The notes: generated from the letters alone by a model not told the origin. Positions 28,634 through 40,394 are shown, numbered from the stretch's first letter. The stretch is 64,000 nucleotides of DNA from Pseudomonas synxantha BG33R (GCF_000263715.2 NZ_CM001514.1:4157674-4221673), one strand, 5' to 3'. Translations and numbers: made by a program.

Positions 28634-29398
28634 TCAGCGTTGGGCAAAGACCACCAGCACGTCGGTGCTGAAGGTGCCGTCGGCCTGAATTTCGTAATAA
28701 TCGCGCACTTCCTGGCCCATCGCCTTTTGCAGCTCAAGGATTGCCGCACGCAGCACCTCTGGCGTGCGCATGCGCTCGACCCACGAGGTGTATTCCAGGC
28801 GCAGGCGCTGACGCAGGCTGTTACGCACATGCAGGCCAGACTCGCTGAGTTGCTGCATCCACTCGGCGGCGGCGTAATCTCGCACGTGGCTGGTGTCGCG
28901 CAGCACTTCGACGGTTTGCAGGTAAGTGTCCAGCAATGGGCTACCCGGTGACAAGACATCCACAAACGCCGCCACCCCGCCTGGCTTGAGCACGCGGCGC
29001 ACTTCCCGCAGGGCCAGGCCCAGGTCACTCCAGTGGTGGGCCGAATAACGGCTGAACACGAAGTCGAACTCGCCATCGGCGAACGGCAGACGCTCGGCGG
29101 CGCCGTGGACGGTGCGGATATTGTCCAGGCCGCGATCTTTCGCGGCGGCGGTGACCACGTCGAGCATCTGCCGAGACAGGTCGTAGGCCACCACTTCGTT
29201 AACCAGAGGCGCCACCTGGAAACTCACATGACCCGCCCCACAGCCCAGGTCCAGCAGCCGTGCAGCGCCCTGCCCGGCCAGCTCGGCCTGCAGCAGTGCG
29301 AATTCGCTGCCCTGGGCGTGCACGGCACTGCTCAGGTAGGCCGAGGCTTGCTCGCCGAATTGCTTTTGCACGACTTGGGTATGGGCAGTGGTGGTCAT
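28634..29398 (-). CDS. SAM-dependent methyltransferase within the leu cluster
   Basis: 254 residues from ATG 29398 (MTTTAHTQVVQKQFG); the upstream frame runs over a REP. Class I Rossmann methyltransferase of the UbiE/type-11 kind: motif I LLDLGCGAGHVS, FDFVFSRYSAHHW and LRRVLKPGGVAAFVDV-like EVRRVLKPGGVAAF. Always located between leuD and leuB in Pseudomonas, yet no leucine step needs a methyl group; substrate unknown (a trans-aconitate methyltransferase-like role is possible near aconitase-family enzymes). Confidence 0.88.
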   Translation of the reverse strand: MTTTAHTQVVQKQFGEQASAYLSSAVHAQGSEFALLQAELAGQGAARLLDLGCGAGHVSFQVAPLVNEVVAYDLSRQMLDVVTAAAKDRGLDNIRTVHGAAERLPFADGEFDFVFSRYSAHHWSDLGLALREVRRVLKPGGVAAFVDVLSPGSPLLDTYLQTVEVLRDTSHVRDYAAAEWMQQLSESGLHVRNSLRQRLRLEYTSWVERMRTPEVLRAAILELQKAMGQEVRDYYEIQADGTFSTDVLVVFAQR

Positions 29399-29437
29399 GG
29401 TGGCTTTCCTTGGGGTTTGTGGTGGTTGCACTGGCGC

Positions 29438-29520
29438 TATCGCAGGCAAGCCAGCTCCCACAGTTGACCGAGGTGTTCAGGCGAACATCGATCCATGTGG
29501 GAGCGGGCTTGCCCGCGATG
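29438..29520. repeat. REPIN (GGCTTGCC type)
   Basis: Inverted pair: CGCAGGCAAGCCAGCTCCCA near 29441 and TGTGGGAGCGGGCTTGCCCG from 29496, between leuD and the methyltransferase gene. Confidence 0.85.
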
Positions 29521-29542
29521 GGGCCCGCACGGTTACCGCAAA

Positions 29543-30187
29543 TCAGGCATCGCGAAACAACCAAGGCTGGCTCGCCCGGTGCCTGGCTTCAAACGCGGCA
29601 ATCGCATCGCCGTCCTGCAAGGTCAGGCCGATATCGTCCAGGCCGTTGATCAGGCAGTGCTTGCGAAACGCATCCACTTCAAAGTGATACACCTTGCCGT
29701 CCGGACGGGTGACGGTCTGCGCGGCCAGGTCCACGGTCAGCTGATAGCCCACATTCGCTTCCACTTGCTGGAACAGCTCATCCACTTCGGCATCGCTCAA
29801 GATGATCGGCAACAGGCCGTTCTTGAAGCTGTTGTTGAAGAAGATGTCGGCATAGCTGGGCGCGATGATGCTGCGAAAGCCGTACTCTTCCAGGGCCCAC
29901 GGCGCGTGTTCACGGCTGGAGCCGCAACCGAAGTTTTCCCGGGCCAGCAACACACTGGCGCCCTGGTAGCGCTCGGCATTGAGCACAAAGTCTTTGTTCA
30001 GCGGGCGCTTGGAGTTGTCCTGGTAGGCGTAGCCCACGTCCAGATAGCGCCACTCATCGAACAGGTTGGGGCCAAAACCGGTGCGCTTGATCGACTTCAA
30101 GAACTGCTTGGGGATGATCTGGTCAGTGTCCACGTTGGCACGGTCCAACGGCGCTACAAGACCTGTGTGCTGGGTAAAAGCTCTCAT
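29543..30187 (-). CDS. leuD: 3-isopropylmalate dehydratase small subunit
   Basis: 214 residues. N-terminal [20 protein letters not shown] and the conserved [14 protein letters not shown] of the swivelling domain. It pairs with LeuC to isomerise 2-isopropylmalate to 3-isopropylmalate. Begins 10 bases after leuC ends. Confidence 0.97.
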   Translation of the reverse strand: MRAFTQHTGLVAPLDRANVDTDQIIPKQFLKSIKRTGFGPNLFDEWRYLDVGYAYQDNSKRPLNKDFVLNAERYQGASVLLARENFGCGSSREHAPWALEEYGFRSIIAPSYADIFFNNSFKNGLLPIILSDAEVDELFQQVEANVGYQLTVDLAAQTVTRPDGKVYHFEVDAFRKHCLINGLDDIGLTLQDGDAIAAFEARHRASQPWLFRDA

Positions 30188-30197
30188 CGGGTATTCC

Positions 30198-31616
30198 TCA
30201 GATCAATTCGCGAACGTCGATGAAACGACCGTTGACGGCAGCGGCGGCGGCCATGGCCGGGCTGACCAGGTGGGTGCGGCCACCGGCGCCCTGACGCCCT
30301 TCGAAGTTACGGTTGGAGGTGGACGCGCAATGCTCGCCCGACTCCAAACGGTCCGGGTTCATCGCAAGGCACATCGAACAGCCTGGTTCACGCCATTCAA
30401 AACCGGCTTCGAGGAAGATCTTGTCCAGGCCTTCAGCTTCGGCTTGCGCCTTCACCAGGCCCGAACCTGGTACCACAATGGCTTGCTTGATGGTCGAGGC
30501 AACCTTGCGGCCCTTGGCGATCACCGCCGCGGCGCGCAGGTCTTCGATCCGCGAGTTGGTGCAGGAGCCGATGAACACGCGATCCAACTGGATGTCGGTG
30601 ATCGCCTGGTTGGCTTTCAAGCCCATGTACTTCAGGGCGCGCTCGATGGAGCCGCGCTTGACCAGGTCGGCCTCTTTGGCCGGGTCCGGTACGTTCTGGT
30701 CAACGGCCAGGACCATTTCCGGCGAAGTGCCCCAGCTGACTTGCGGCTTGATCTGCGCAGCGTCGAGTTCGACCACGGTGTCAAACACCGCATCGGCGTC
30801 AGACACCAGGTCTTTCCAGGCTTCGACGGCGGCATCCCAATCGGCGCCTTGCGGGGCAAACGGGCGTCCTTTGACGTACTCCACGGTTTTCTCATCCGCC
30901 GCCACCATGCCCACACGGGCACCGGCTTCGATGGACATGTTGCAGATGGTCATGCGGCCTTCGATGGACAAGTCACGAATGGCGCTGCCGGCGAATTCGA
31001 TGGCATGGCCGTTACCGCCGGCGGTGCCGATCTTGCCGATCACGGCGAGCACGATGTCTTTGGCGGTCACGCCAAACGGCAATTGGCCTTCGACGCGTAC
31101 CAGCATGTTCTTCATTTTCTTGGCGACCAGGCACTGGGTGGCGAACACATGCTCCACCTCGGAGGTGCCGATGCCATGGGCCAGGGCGCCGAACGCACCG
31201 TGGGTGGAGGTGTGGGAGTCGCCGCAGACCACGGTCATGCCCGGCAAGGTCGCCCCCTGCTCCGGACCGATCACATGGACGATGCCCTGACGCACGTCAT
31301 TCATCTTGAATTCGGTGATGCCGTATTCGTCGCAATAGTCGTCGAGGGTTTGCACCTGCAAACGCGAAACCTGATCGGCAATGGCTTCGATACCGCCCTT
31401 GCGCTCAGGAGTGGTCGGCACGTTGTGGTCCGGCGTGGCGATGATGGAGTCGACGCGCCATGGCTTGCGCCCGGCCAGTCGCAGGCCTTCGAACGCTTGG
31501 GGCGAGGTCACTTCATGGATGATGTGACGGTCGATATAGATCAGCGACGATCCATCATCGCGACGTTTCACTTCATGGGAATCCCAAAGCTTGTCGTAAA
31601 GCGTTTTGCCGGCCAT
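30198..31616 (-). CDS. leuC: 3-isopropylmalate dehydratase large subunit
   Basis: 472 residues from ATG 31616 ([14 protein letters not shown]). The 4Fe-4S ligands are in [10 protein letters not shown] and [40 protein letters not shown] is the aconitase signature region. First gene of the leuCD transcript and divergent from a LysR gene, whose product is a natural candidate for its regulator. Confidence 0.97.
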   Translation of the reverse strand: MAGKTLYDKLWDSHEVKRRDDGSSLIYIDRHIIHEVTSPQAFEGLRLAGRKPWRVDSIIATPDHNVPTTPERKGGIEAIADQVSRLQVQTLDDYCDEYGITEFKMNDVRQGIVHVIGPEQGATLPGMTVVCGDSHTSTHGAFGALAHGIGTSEVEHVFATQCLVAKKMKNMLVRVEGQLPFGVTAKDIVLAVIGKIGTAGGNGHAIEFAGSAIRDLSIEGRMTICNMSIEAGARVGMVAADEKTVEYVKGRPFAPQGADWDAAVEAWKDLVSDADAVFDTVVELDAAQIKPQVSWGTSPEMVLAVDQNVPDPAKEADLVKRGSIERALKYMGLKANQAITDIQLDRVFIGSCTNSRIEDLRAAAVIAKGRKVASTIKQAIVVPGSGLVKAQAEAEGLDKIFLEAGFEWREPGCSMCLAMNPDRLESGEHCASTSNRNFEGRQGAGGRTHLVSPAMAAAAAVNGRFIDVRELI

Positions 31617-31756
31617 CAGTCGGTCCTCATCAGCGGTGTTTCTATACGCCGGGCTTTTCAATAACCCTTTGGCTTGTGAGGCTGATGGTATGGCGCTACA
31701 TTAAATAACTCAAATTCATATTTTTTATGCTTTGGATTACCAACTGGAATAGCACC

Positions 31757-32647
31757 ATGGATCTGGCCAACCTCAACGCCTTTATCGCCATCGCCGAGAC
31801 CGGCAGCTTCTCCGGGGCCGGCGAACGCCTGCACCTGACGCAGCCCGCCATCAGCAAACGCATCGCGGGCCTGGAGCAGCAATTGAAAGTGCGTTTGTTT
31901 GATCGCTTGGGCCGTGAAGTCGGCTTGACCGAAGCCGGCCGGGCCTTGCTGCCGCGCGCTTATCAAATCCTCAACGTGCTGGACGACACCCGCCGCGCCC
32001 TGACCAACCTTACAGGGGAAGTCAGCGGGCGCCTCACTCTGGCCACCAGCCACCATATAGGCCTGCACCGCCTGCCACCGATCCTGCGCACCTTCACACG
32101 GCAATACCCAAACGTGGCACTGGATATTCAGTTTTTGGATTCAGAAGTGGCCTACGAAGAAATACTCCATGGTCGCGCCGAAGTGGCGGTAATCACCCTG
32201 GCGCCCGAGCCCCACCATCTGGTGCGCGCCTCGCCGGTATGGGATGACCCGCTGGACTTTGTGGTAGCGCCGGAACACAGCCTGATCAGCAACGGTTCCA
32301 TCAGCCTGGCCGATATCGCCAGGCACCCGGCGGTGTTTCCCGGCGGCAACACCTTTACGCACCATATTGTCAGCCGCCTGTTCGAAGCCCAGGGGCTTGC
32401 GCCAAATATTGCGATGAGCACCAACTACCTGGAAACCATCAAGATGATGGTGTCCATCGGCCTGGCCTGGAGCGTGTTGCCGCGCACCATGCTCGATGAT
32501 CAAGTGGCAAGTATCGCTTTGCCGGGCATACAACTCAGTCGCCAGCTAGGCTATATCGTGCATACAGAAAGGACGCTATCGAACGCTGCGCGGGCTTTCA
32601 TGAGCCTGCTGGATGCACAGGTCGATCTGCCAGGGTTACCGGCATGA
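31757..32647 (+). CDS. LysR-family regulator divergent from leuC
   Basis: 296 residues from ATG 31757 (MDLANLNAFIAIAETGSFSG); the frame starts ten codons earlier without a ribosome site. N-terminal winged HTH (SGAGERLHLTQPAISKRIAGLEQQL) and a C-terminal periplasmic-binding-type effector domain. The 140-bp spacer to leuC contains AT-rich TAAATAACTCAAATTCATATTT, suitable for a shared control region. Likely senses a leucine-pathway metabolite such as isopropylmalate; inference only. Confidence 0.92.
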   Translation: MDLANLNAFIAIAETGSFSGAGERLHLTQPAISKRIAGLEQQLKVRLFDRLGREVGLTEAGRALLPRAYQILNVLDDTRRALTNLTGEVSGRLTLATSHHIGLHRLPPILRTFTRQYPNVALDIQFLDSEVAYEEILHGRAEVAVITLAPEPHHLVRASPVWDDPLDFVVAPEHSLISNGSISLADIARHPAVFPGGNTFTHHIVSRLFEAQGLAPNIAMSTNYLETIKMMVSIGLAWSVLPRTMLDDQVASIALPGIQLSRQLGYIVHTERTLSNAARAFMSLLDAQVDLPGLPA

Positions 32648-32713
32648 CACTGTGCGGCCTCGGGTTTCACGGAAAACCGCGCTGTCTTCTCACCGAGCCA
32701 AGGCCCATTGACA

Positions 32714-35700
32714 ATGCGCAACCCCGGCGACCCCGTACCTCCCCTGCCCCGCATCTACGCCCTGGACCCCCAAGCGGCGGAGCAAAGCTGGGACAGTGCC
32801 CCGCAATTGCTGGCAGCCCTGAATGCCGCCCGGCTGGGCGCCTGGTGCTGGGAAATCGACACGGGAAGAATCAGTTGGTCACGGGGTACTCAAGCGTTAT
32901 TCGGCTTTGACCCGCATCAACCCTTGCCCAAGGACCTCGACTACCTTGACTTGCTGGCCCCGCAAGACAGCGCACGGGTGGTGCGTGGTTTTCACGCGGT
33001 CCTGGCAGGAGAGCCGTTCGAACGTGCCATGCACCATCGCATCCAGTGGCCCGATGGCAGCCTGCACTGGCTGGAAATCAGCGGCAGCCTCGCGCCGGAA
33101 AAAGCCGGACGGCGCCGCATGATCGGAGTGATCCGCGAGATCACCCATCAGCGCGACCGCGAACACGCCCTCAGCCACTCCGAAAAGCGCTTCGCCACAT
33201 TGTTCCATTTATGCCCGAACATGGTGCTACTGACCCGCCAGGCCGATGGCTTGATCAGCGAAGCCAACCAGTATTTCGAAATGCTGTTCGGCTGGCCGGT
33301 GGCCGATGCCATCGGCCGTACTACCCTGGAACTGGGCCTGTGGCGCCATCCGGAGCAGCGTGCACTGCTGGTCAAGGCCACTCAGCGCAAAGGCGAGCCC
33401 ATCACCATGGAGGTGCAGTTCTGCGCCAGCAACGGCCAGATCCACGACGGCACCCTCAGCGCCCAGAAGGTGGAACTGGACGGTGAGGCTTACCTGATCA
33501 GCACGTTCCTGGACACCACCGAGCGCAAAAATGCCGAGCAAGCGCTCAAGGACAGCCAGGAGCGCCTCGACCTGGCCCTGGATTCCGCGCAACTGGGCAC
33601 CTGGGATTGGCACATCCCCAGCGGCATGCTCTACGGCTCGGCCCGCGCCGCCCAACTGCACGGGCTCGAACCGGCGCCCTTTCATGAATCCTTCGATGCG
33701 TTTTTCGAAGGGATGTCCGACCAGGATCGCGAGGGCATGCGCAATGCCTACCGCAGCTTGCGTGAAGGCCCGGACGGCAACTACCAATTGACCTACCGCG
33801 TGCAGTTGGAGGACGGCAGCCCACGCTATCTGGAAAGCCGTGCGCGCCTGTACCGCGACGAAGCAGGCAAACCCCTGCGCATGGCGGGCACCTTGCTGGA
33901 TATCACCGACCAGGTCGAACGCGAACAACGCCTCACCGCCTCCGAGGAAAAATTTGCCAGCTTGTTCCAGGCCAGCCCCGACCCGATCTGCGTGACCTGC
34001 CTGGAGAGCGGCGCCTTTATCGAGATCAACCCGGCGTTTACCCAGACCTTTGGCTGGACAGCCGCCGAAGTACTGGACAAAAGCGCCGAACAAATCGGCC
34101 TGTGGGACGACTCCAGCAAGCGCCTGCAACGCATCGAGCAGGTGATTCGCGAACAGGCCCTGAGTAATGTGGCCATCGTGGTGCATCACAAGGACGGCCA
34201 AAGCCTGACCTGCGTCATCTCCAGCCGCTTGATCAAGGTCAGCGACCAACCCTGCATCGTCACCACCCTTCGGGATATCACCCAGCAGCAACGCTCGGAA
34301 GCCGCCCTCAAGGCCAGTGAAGAGAAGTTCGCCAAGGCGTTTCACTCCAGCCCTGACGCGATTTCCATCACCGAACGCGACACCGGCCGTTATGTGGAGG
34401 TCAATGACGGTTTTTGCCGCCTGACCGGCTACCGCACCGAAGAAGCCATCGGCCTGACCCTGTACCAGATCGGCATCTGGGCCGATGAAAACCAGCGCGC
34501 GGCATTATTGGCCGAGTTGCAGATCAAGGGCCGCATCCATCATCTGGAAATGCTCTGGCACAACAAACGAGGCGAGGTGCTGGCGGTGGAGGTCTCGGTC
34601 GAGCCGATCACCCTGAATGAAACCCCCTGCCTGCTGCTGACCGCACGAGACGTCAGCCTGCTGAAAAACGCCCAGGCGCAGATCCGCCACCTGGCCTATC
34701 ACGACCCGCTCACCAACCTGCCCAATCGCGCACTGCTGATGGACCGCCTGAGCCAGCAGATCGCCCTGCTCAAGCGCCACAACCTGCGCGGCGCCCTGCT
34801 GTTCCTCGACCTCGACCACTTCAAGCACATCAACGATTCCCTCGGCCACCCGGTGGGCGATACCGTGTTGAAAATCGTCACCGCACGCCTGGAAGCCAGC
34901 GTGCGCATGGAGGACACCGTGGCACGCCTGGGCGGCGATGAGTTTGTGGTGCTGCTCAGCGGTCTTGAGGGCAAGCGCCAGGAGGTCAGCGACCAGGTGC
35001 AAAGCCTGGCCGATACATTGCGCGAGTTGCTGTCGGAGCCGATGTTCCTTGACGGCCATCGTTTGCAGGTCACGCCCAGCATCGGCGTAGCGCTGATTCC
35101 CGACCACGGCACCACGCCAGCCGATTTGCTCAAGCGTGCCGACATCGCCCTGTATCGCGCCAAGGATTCAGGGCGTAATACCACACAAATGTTCCACAAC
35201 AGCATGCAAAAAACCGCCAGCGAGCGACTGCGCATGGAGACCGATCTGCGCCTGGCCTTGTCACGCGGCGAGTTCAGCGTGCATTACCAGCCCCAGGTGG
35301 ATGCGCGTGGCAACCGGATTGTGGGGGCCGAGGCCCTGGTGCGCTGGCAACATCCGCAACTGGGCGCGCAGTCGCCGACGGAATTTATCAAGGTATTGGA
35401 AGACAGCGGCCTGATCCTGGAAGTCGGTACCTGGATTCTCGATGAAGCCTGCGGCGCCTTTGCCCAGTTGATTGCCGACGGCCTGGTAGACCCGCTCAAT
35501 TTCAGCCTGTGCGTGAATATCAGCCCGCGGCAGTTTCGCCAAAACGACTTTGTGGAACGGGTAGAACACAGCCTCAAGCAGCATCAACTGCCCTCCAGCC
35601 TGCTGAAACTGGAGATCACCGAAGGCATCGTGATCCAGAACCTGGACGATACCGTGGCGAAGATGCGTCGCCTGAAAAAGCTCGGCGTGAGCTTCGCAAT

Positions 35701-36034
35701 GGATGACTTCGGCACCGGCTACTCATCCCTGACCTACCTCAAGCGCCTGCCGGTGGATGCATTGAAAATCGATCAGTCATTCGTACGCGATGCCACCCAC
35801 GACCCTAATGACGCGGAGATCATCCGCGCCATCGTAGCCATGGCGCGCAGCTTGAACCTGGACGTGATCGCCGAGGGCGTGGAAACCCCGGAGCAACTGG
35901 CGTTCCTGCAAAAGCTGGGCTGCCATTTATTCCAGGGTTATCTGCACAGCCGTCCGTTGCCGATAGAAGGCTTCAGGCGGTTGCTGGAACAGGGTCGAGC
36001 GGGACCGGATGCTGCATGCCCAGCAGACGGCTGA
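32714..36034 (+). CDS. Five-PAS GGDEF-EAL cyclic-di-GMP protein
   Basis: 1106 residues from ATG 32714 (a TTG at 32708 adds two). Five consecutive PAS/PAC units fill about 1-670 (repeated ITDQ/ITQQ-type ends and SEEKFA linkers), then a GGDEF domain with an intact active site ([12 protein letters not shown], about 745) and an EAL domain with [21 protein letters not shown] and [13 protein letters not shown], all phosphodiesterase residues present. It can in principle both make and break cyclic-di-GMP. No membrane segment, so cytoplasmic sensing is expected. Its 3' end overlaps dusC tail-to-tail by 62 bp. Confidence 0.94.
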   Translation: MRNPGDPVPPLPRIYALDPQAAEQSWDSAPQLLAALNAARLGAWCWEIDTGRISWSRGTQALFGFDPHQPLPKDLDYLDLLAPQDSARVVRGFHAVLAGEPFERAMHHRIQWPDGSLHWLEISGSLAPEKAGRRRMIGVIREITHQRDREHALSHSEKRFATLFHLCPNMVLLTRQADGLISEANQYFEMLFGWPVADAIGRTTLELGLWRHPEQRALLVKATQRKGEPITMEVQFCASNGQIHDGTLSAQKVELDGEAYLISTFLDTTERKNAEQALKDSQERLDLALDSAQLGTWDWHIPSGMLYGSARAAQLHGLEPAPFHESFDAFFEGMSDQDREGMRNAYRSLREGPDGNYQLTYRVQLEDGSPRYLESRARLYRDEAGKPLRMAGTLLDITDQVEREQRLTASEEKFASLFQASPDPICVTCLESGAFIEINPAFTQTFGWTAAEVLDKSAEQIGLWDDSSKRLQRIEQVIREQALSNVAIVVHHKDGQSLTCVISSRLIKVSDQPCIVTTLRDITQQQRSEAALKASEEKFAKAFHSSPDAISITERDTGRYVEVNDGFCRLTGYRTEEAIGLTLYQIGIWADENQRAALLAELQIKGRIHHLEMLWHNKRGEVLAVEVSVEPITLNETPCLLLTARDVSLLKNAQAQIRHLAYHDPLTNLPNRALLMDRLSQQIALLKRHNLRGALLFLDLDHFKHINDSLGHPVGDTVLKIVTARLEASVRMEDTVARLGGDEFVVLLSGLEGKRQEVSDQVQSLADTLRELLSEPMFLDGHRLQVTPSIGVALIPDHGTTPADLLKRADIALYRAKDSGRNTTQMFHNSMQKTASERLRMETDLRLALSRGEFSVHYQPQVDARGNRIVGAEALVRWQHPQLGAQSPTEFIKVLEDSGLILEVGTWILDEACGAFAQLIADGLVDPLNFSLCVNISPRQFRQNDFVERVEHSLKQHQLPSSLLKLEITEGIVIQNLDDTVAKMRRLKKLGVSFAMDDFGTGYSSLTYLKRLPVDALKIDQSFVRDATHDPNDAEIIRAIVAMARSLNLDVIAEGVETPEQLAFLQKLGCHLFQGYLHSRPLPIEGFRRLLEQGRAGPDAACPADG

Positions 36035-36953
36035 CGCATTGCAGGTCGGTCTCGCGGCGCAGCGCGGTGAACAGCTCCACTGCCTGCGGGTAGTTGCGCG
36101 TCAGCATCGCCAGCCATTGCTTCAAGCGGCCGGGTGCCTGTTTTTCAGTCAGTTGCGCCACCGACTGGCGCCAGAACTCCTGAAGCATCGGCTGCATCTG
36201 CGCCCAGGTCATCTCGACCACTTCCTCACCGGCCTTGGCCGCCACAATCTGCCTTGCCAGGTCAGGACGCGCCACCAGGCCACGGCCGAGCATGATGTCT
36301 TCGGCGCCACTGATTTCACGGCAACGCTTCCAATCTTCGACGCTCCAGATATCACCATTGGCAAATACTGGCACCTTGACCACGTCCTGCACCCGCGGGA
36401 TCCACTCCCAGTGGGCCGGCGGCTTGTAGCCATCGGCTTTGGTGCGCGCGTGGACGACGATATGTGCAGCACCGCCCTCGGCCAACGCGGTGGCGCATAC
36501 CAGCGCGCCATCCGGGCTATCGAAGCCCAGGCGCATCTTGGCGGTCACGGGAATGTGGGCGGGCACGGCACGGCGCACGTGCTCGACGATCTGGTTGAGC
36601 AGCTCCGGCTCCTTGAGCAGCACCGCGCCACCCCGGGACTTGTTGACGGTCTTGGCCGGGCAACCAAAGTTCAGGTCGATCACCTCAGACCCCAGCTCGC
36701 AGGCCAGGGCAGCGTTTTCGGCCAGGCACACCGGGTCGGAGCCGAGCAGTTGCACACGCAGCGGCACACCCGCTGCGGTATGGGCACCGTGCAGCAGTTC
36801 CGGAGCGAGCTTGTGGAAATAGGCCGGGGTGAGCAGGCGGTCGTTGACACGGATGAACTCGGTCACGCACCAATCGATACCGCCCACGTGGGTCAACACG
36901 TCCCGCAGGATGTTGTCGACCAACCCCTCCATGGGCGCCAAAGCAATTTGCAT
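35973..36953 (-). CDS. dusC: tRNA-dihydrouridine(16) synthase
   Basis: 326 residues from ATG 36953 ([14 protein letters not shown]), matching DusC; the frame's GTG three codons upstream is less likely. FMN-binding TIM barrel with [20 protein letters not shown], where Cys is the catalytic acid, and [11 protein letters not shown]. It reduces U16 of tRNAs. The end lies inside the GGDEF-EAL gene on the other strand (62 bp overlap). Confidence 0.94.
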   Translation of the reverse strand: MQIALAPMEGLVDNILRDVLTHVGGIDWCVTEFIRVNDRLLTPAYFHKLAPELLHGAHTAAGVPLRVQLLGSDPVCLAENAALACELGSEVIDLNFGCPAKTVNKSRGGAVLLKEPELLNQIVEHVRRAVPAHIPVTAKMRLGFDSPDGALVCATALAEGGAAHIVVHARTKADGYKPPAHWEWIPRVQDVVKVPVFANGDIWSVEDWKRCREISGAEDIMLGRGLVARPDLARQIVAAKAGEEVVEMTWAQMQPMLQEFWRQSVAQLTEKQAPGRLKQWLAMLTRNYPQAVELFTALRRETDLQCVSRLLGMQHPVPLDPVPATA

Positions 36954-37008
36954 GGAAAACACTCAACAAAAATCGTGGCGCAGTTTACTGGGTTTCCGGC
37001 GGCGACCG

Positions 37009-37443
37009 TTAACCCCCTGTCAGGGCGGGACCGTAACCTTCAATAAACTCGGCAGGCATGCGCTTGGGTTTGCCGCTGGACAACTCGATGCACACAAAGG
37101 TGGTTTGTGCGCGCAGCAGCGTCGCGCCGTCGCGGGGGCGTACCAGTTGGAAACGACGGGTCATCTTCAGGCGCTGATCCCAGTCGACGATCCAGGTGGC
37201 CAGTTGCAACTCATCGCCCTCATAGCCTGCCGCCAGGTAATCGATCTCATGGCGTACCACCGCCATGGCGCGATCCAGGCGACGGTATTCCGTGAGGTCC
37301 AGCCCCAGGCGCTGGGAATGGCGCCAGGCGCAACGCTCCAGCCAGGACACGTACACCGCGTTGTTGGCGTGCCCCAGGCCGTCGATGTCTTCAGGCGCAA
37401 CCTGCAGATCGATGATAAACGGCGTTGCCAAATCCCAGCCCAT
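37009..37443 (-). CDS. Acyl-CoA thioesterase, 4-hydroxybenzoyl-CoA type
   Basis: 144-residue hotdog-fold protein. VAPEDIDGLGHANNAVYVSWLE carries the catalytic Asp and the NN-x-x-Y-x-x-W/E pattern of the 4HBT/YbgC family; the second half has DWDQRLKMTRRFQLVR. It should hydrolyse acyl-CoA thioesters in the cytoplasm; substrate unknown. Stands between dusC and a TetR gene on the same strand. Confidence 0.9.
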   Translation of the reverse strand: MGWDLATPFIIDLQVAPEDIDGLGHANNAVYVSWLERCAWRHSQRLGLDLTEYRRLDRAMAVVRHEIDYLAAGYEGDELQLATWIVDWDQRLKMTRRFQLVRPRDGATLLRAQTTFVCIELSSGKPKRMPAEFIEGYGPALTGG

Positions 37444-37530
37444 GCCTTGCTCCAGTCGATTGATGTCGGCGGGGCAGTGTATCAGGCGGTTTGCCGCTGC
37501 TGTAGACGGCGGCAGTCGAGGCGCGCCTCT

Positions 37531-38070
37531 TCAGCGCACCGCCGACTTGGCCGCACGGATTACACGGTCCGACAACTCACCCGGCCCCAGTGCGCGAGCC
37601 AGCGTCAGGCCACCCACCATCAAGGCCATGTCCGCCAGTGCCTTGTCGATGTCTTCAGGGCTGTCGGCCAGCTGCGCAGTCATCAGTTCCACGTGCTCGC
37701 TCAAGACCTCGCGAAATGCGTCGGGCAAGCGACCCATCTCGCCAACTGTGGCCGGCAAGGGGCAGGCCTGGGAGGTTGAATCACGATGCTTGCGTGACAG
37801 ATAGAAGGCCGCCACCAGCGCACGACGCTCTTCGCCGGTGAGTTGCGTGTCCAGATCGTCGATAGAGGCCCGGCGCTGCGCCAGCAACTGGCTGAACGCC
37901 TCCAGCATCAACGCGTCCTTGCTTTCAAAGTGCGCGTAGAAACCACCGACGGTCAGCCCTGCCGCCCCCATGACCTCCCCCACACTCGGCTCAGCCGGGC
38001 CGCGCTGGATCAATGCCGCGCTGGCAGCCTGCAAAATACGTTCGCGGGTTTGCGCTTTTTTATCGCTCAT
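37531..38070 (-). CDS. TetR-family regulator
   Basis: 179 residues from ATG 38070 (the frame's TTG adds one). N-terminal HTH: RERILQAASAALIQRGPAEPSVGEVMGAAGLTVGGFYAHFESKDAL, the AcrR-type TVGGFYxHFxSK signature. The C-terminal half is the ligand-binding bundle. It precedes the thioesterase on the same strand (87 bp gap). Its own upstream DNA contains TATTATTACCATAATAATA (about 38098-38116), an AT-rich near-palindrome that may be its operator. Confidence 0.92.
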   Translation of the reverse strand: MSDKKAQTRERILQAASAALIQRGPAEPSVGEVMGAAGLTVGGFYAHFESKDALMLEAFSQLLAQRRASIDDLDTQLTGEERRALVAAFYLSRKHRDSTSQACPLPATVGEMGRLPDAFREVLSEHVELMTAQLADSPEDIDKALADMALMVGGLTLARALGPGELSDRVIRAAKSAVR

Positions 38071-38195
38071 CAAGGCCTCCGTCTGTCATGGGTTGGATAT
38101 TATTACCATAATAATATTGCGCAAGCGAAAGGTACGACCGCCGGTCAGAACAAAAAAATGGAATCAATCGAGAAAATGGCCAAACGCCAGACAAA

Positions 38196-38225
38196 CAAAA
38201 GGGCCATTCAATAATTGAATGACCC
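38196..38225 (-). terminator. Terminator of the Ala-Glu-Ala-Glu tRNA transcript
   Basis: Minus strand: GGGTCATTCAAT-TATTGAATGGCCC then TTTTG. A long stem downstream of the last tRNA-Glu. A smaller CCCGCAAAGCGGG hairpin lies just after (38234-38246). Confidence 0.8.
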
Positions 38226-38252
38226 TTAAAAATCCCGCAAAGCGGGTAATCG

Positions 38253-38328
38253 TGGCGTCCCCTAGGGGACTCGAACCCCTGTTACCGCCGTGAAAGGGCG
38301 GTGTCCTAGGCCACTAGACGAAGGGGAC
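38253..38328 (-). tRNA. tRNA-Glu(UUC), copy 2
   Basis: 76 nt with CCA. Acceptor GUCCCCU/AGGGGAC, anticodon stem CCGCC/GGCGG with loop CUUUCAC, anticodon UUC. Identical to 38535-38610. Confidence 0.97.
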
Positions 38329-38408
38329 ACAAACCTTCTATACACTGATCAGCGCTGAGAACTGATCGATTCAAGGACGGTGTGGCCGGAACCTTGAACC
38401 TGTAAAAT

Positions 38409-38484
<76 letters not shown>

Positions 38485-38534
38485 GGATTTTTCGTCTCGC
38501 GACGCAGCAGACCTTTCGAGCTGCTTGTTGAAAC

Positions 38535-38610
38535 TGGCGTCCCCTAGGGGACTCGAACCCCTGTTACCGCCGTGAAAGGGCGGTGTCCTAGGCCACTAGA
38601 CGAAGGGGAC
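38535..38610 (-). tRNA. tRNA-Glu(UUC), copy 1
   Basis: 76 nt, the same sequence as the downstream copy. Follows tRNA-Ala(GGC) copy 1 on the minus strand. Confidence 0.97.
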
Positions 38611-38689
38611 AAAACCTTCTGTACATCTGATCAGAGCTGAGACCTGATCAATTCAAGGACGGTGTGGCCGGAACCTTGAACCTGTAAAT

Positions 38690-38765
<76 letters not shown>

Positions 38766-38912
38766 TCATCGGTGAGGACGGGGCGAATCTTAATGGCGGT
38801 TTGGAAACGTGTCAAATTTATTTTCAACAATTTTCAAAATTTTTTGCCGGGATAACAATCACTTACCGACGAAACCCCGGAAAACCGGGGTTTCGTCACT
38901 GCAACGGCCTGC

Positions 38913-40394
38913 TTAAGCGATGGCGCCCAGCAGCTTTTCCCATTCCTTGTTTTCTTTCTTCGACACACCACCAAGCAAATCAAGGGCTTGGCGCAGGCGG
39001 AAACGGGTCAGGTCCGGGCCGAGGATTTCCATCGCATCGAGCACCGACACCGAACTCGCTTGCCCGGTGATCGCGGCAAACATCAGCGGCATGGCATCGC
39101 GCAGTTTCAGCTCAAGGGATTCCACTACCGCCTGGATCGTGGCCGTGATCGCATCTTTTTCCCACTGGCGCAGGCTTTCGAGCTTCCACAGGATCAACTG
39201 CATCAGTTGGCGAACCTGGTCGCCGGAGAGCTTTTTGGATTCAAACAGCTTGGCATCCGGATTCACGCCGCCGGCAAAGAAGAAACTGGCCAAGGGTGCG
39301 ACCTGGCTGAATGTCTCTACCCTGCCCTGCACCAACGGCGCAATCTTCATCATGTACTCGGGGTTCAACGCCCATTGCTGCACGCGGCTGGCAAACTCTT
39401 CCACGGGCAAGTCACGCAGCCACTGGCCGTTGAGCCACGACAGCTTCTCGATATCGAAGATCGGCCCGCCGAGGGAGACACGGGACAGGTCGAAGTTGTC
39501 GACCATTTCCTGCAACGAGAATTTCTCCCGCTCGTCCGGCATCGACCAGCCCATGCGGCCCAGGTAGTTGAGCATCGCCTCAGGCATAAAGCCCATGCGC
39601 TCGTAGAACGTTACCGACGTTGGGTTCTTGCGCTTGGACAGCTTGCTCTTGTCCGGGTTACGCAGCAGCGGCATGTAGCACAGCTGCGGTTGCTCCCAGC
39701 CGAAGTATTCGTACAGCAGGATCAGTTTCGGCGCCGATGGCAGCCACTCTTCACCGCGCAGCACATGGGTGATGCCCATCAGATGGTCGTCGACCACGTT
39801 GGCCAGGAAGTACGTCGGCAAGCCGTCGGTCTTCATCAACACTTGCATGTCCATGCGGTCCCACGGGATTTCGACGTCACCGCGCAGCATGTCCGGCACC
39901 ACGCACACGCCTTCGCTCGGCACTTTCATGCGGATAACGTGGGGTTCGCCAGCCGCCAGGCGTGCGGCCACTTCTTCCTTGGACAGCAGCAGCGCCCGGC
40001 CATCGTAGCGCGGGGTCTCGCCACGGGCCTGTTGCTCGGCGCGCATCTGGTCCAGCTCTTCGGCGGTGCAGAAGCACGGGAAGGCGTGGCCCATGTCGAC
40101 CAGTTGCTGGGTGTATTGCTTGTAGATGTCGCTGCGCTCGCTCTGGCGATACGGGCCATGCGGGCCGCCGACGTCCGGACCTTCAGCCCAGGTAATGCCC
40201 AGCCAGCGCAAGGCATCGAAAATCTGCTGTTCCGACTCACGGGTGGAGCGCAGTTGATCGGTATCTTCGATCCGCAGGATGAATTCGCCACCATGCTGCT
40301 TGGCAAAGCAGTAGTTGAACAAGGCGATGTAAGCAGTACCGACGTGGGGATCCCCAGTAGGCGATGGCGCAATGCGCGTGCGGACGGTGGTCAT
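38913..40394 (-). CDS. gltX: Glutamyl-tRNA synthetase
   Basis: 493 residues from ATG 40394 ([20 protein letters not shown]); the long upstream frame crosses a REPIN. Class I synthetase with the HIGH-equivalent SPTGDPHVG and KMSKS-equivalent SKLSKRKN, plus the C-terminal anticodon-binding helical cage. Charges tRNA-Glu. It stands next to two tRNA-Glu genes. Confidence 0.97.
   Translation of the reverse strand: MTTVRTRIAPSPTGDPHVGTAYIALFNYCFAKQHGGEFILRIEDTDQLRSTRESEQQIFDALRWLGITWAEGPDVGGPHGPYRQSERSDIYKQYTQQLVDMGHAFPCFCTAEELDQMRAEQQARGETPRYDGRALLLSKEEVAARLAAGEPHVIRMKVPSEGVCVVPDMLRGDVEIPWDRMDMQVLMKTDGLPTYFLANVVDDHLMGITHVLRGEEWLPSAPKLILLYEYFGWEQPQLCYMPLLRNPDKSKLSKRKNPTSVTFYERMGFMPEAMLNYLGRMGWSMPDEREKFSLQEMVDNFDLSRVSLGGPIFDIEKLSWLNGQWLRDLPVEEFASRVQQWALNPEYMMKIAPLVQGRVETFSQVAPLASFFFAGGVNPDAKLFESKKLSGDQVRQLMQLILWKLESLRQWEKDAITATIQAVVESLELKLRDAMPLMFAAITGQASSVSVLDAMEILGPDLTRFRLRQALDLLGGVSKKENKEWEKLLGAIA

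Noticed and set aside
30066..31664. 532-codon plus-strand frame across leuC
   Set aside because: Antisense shadow of leuC.
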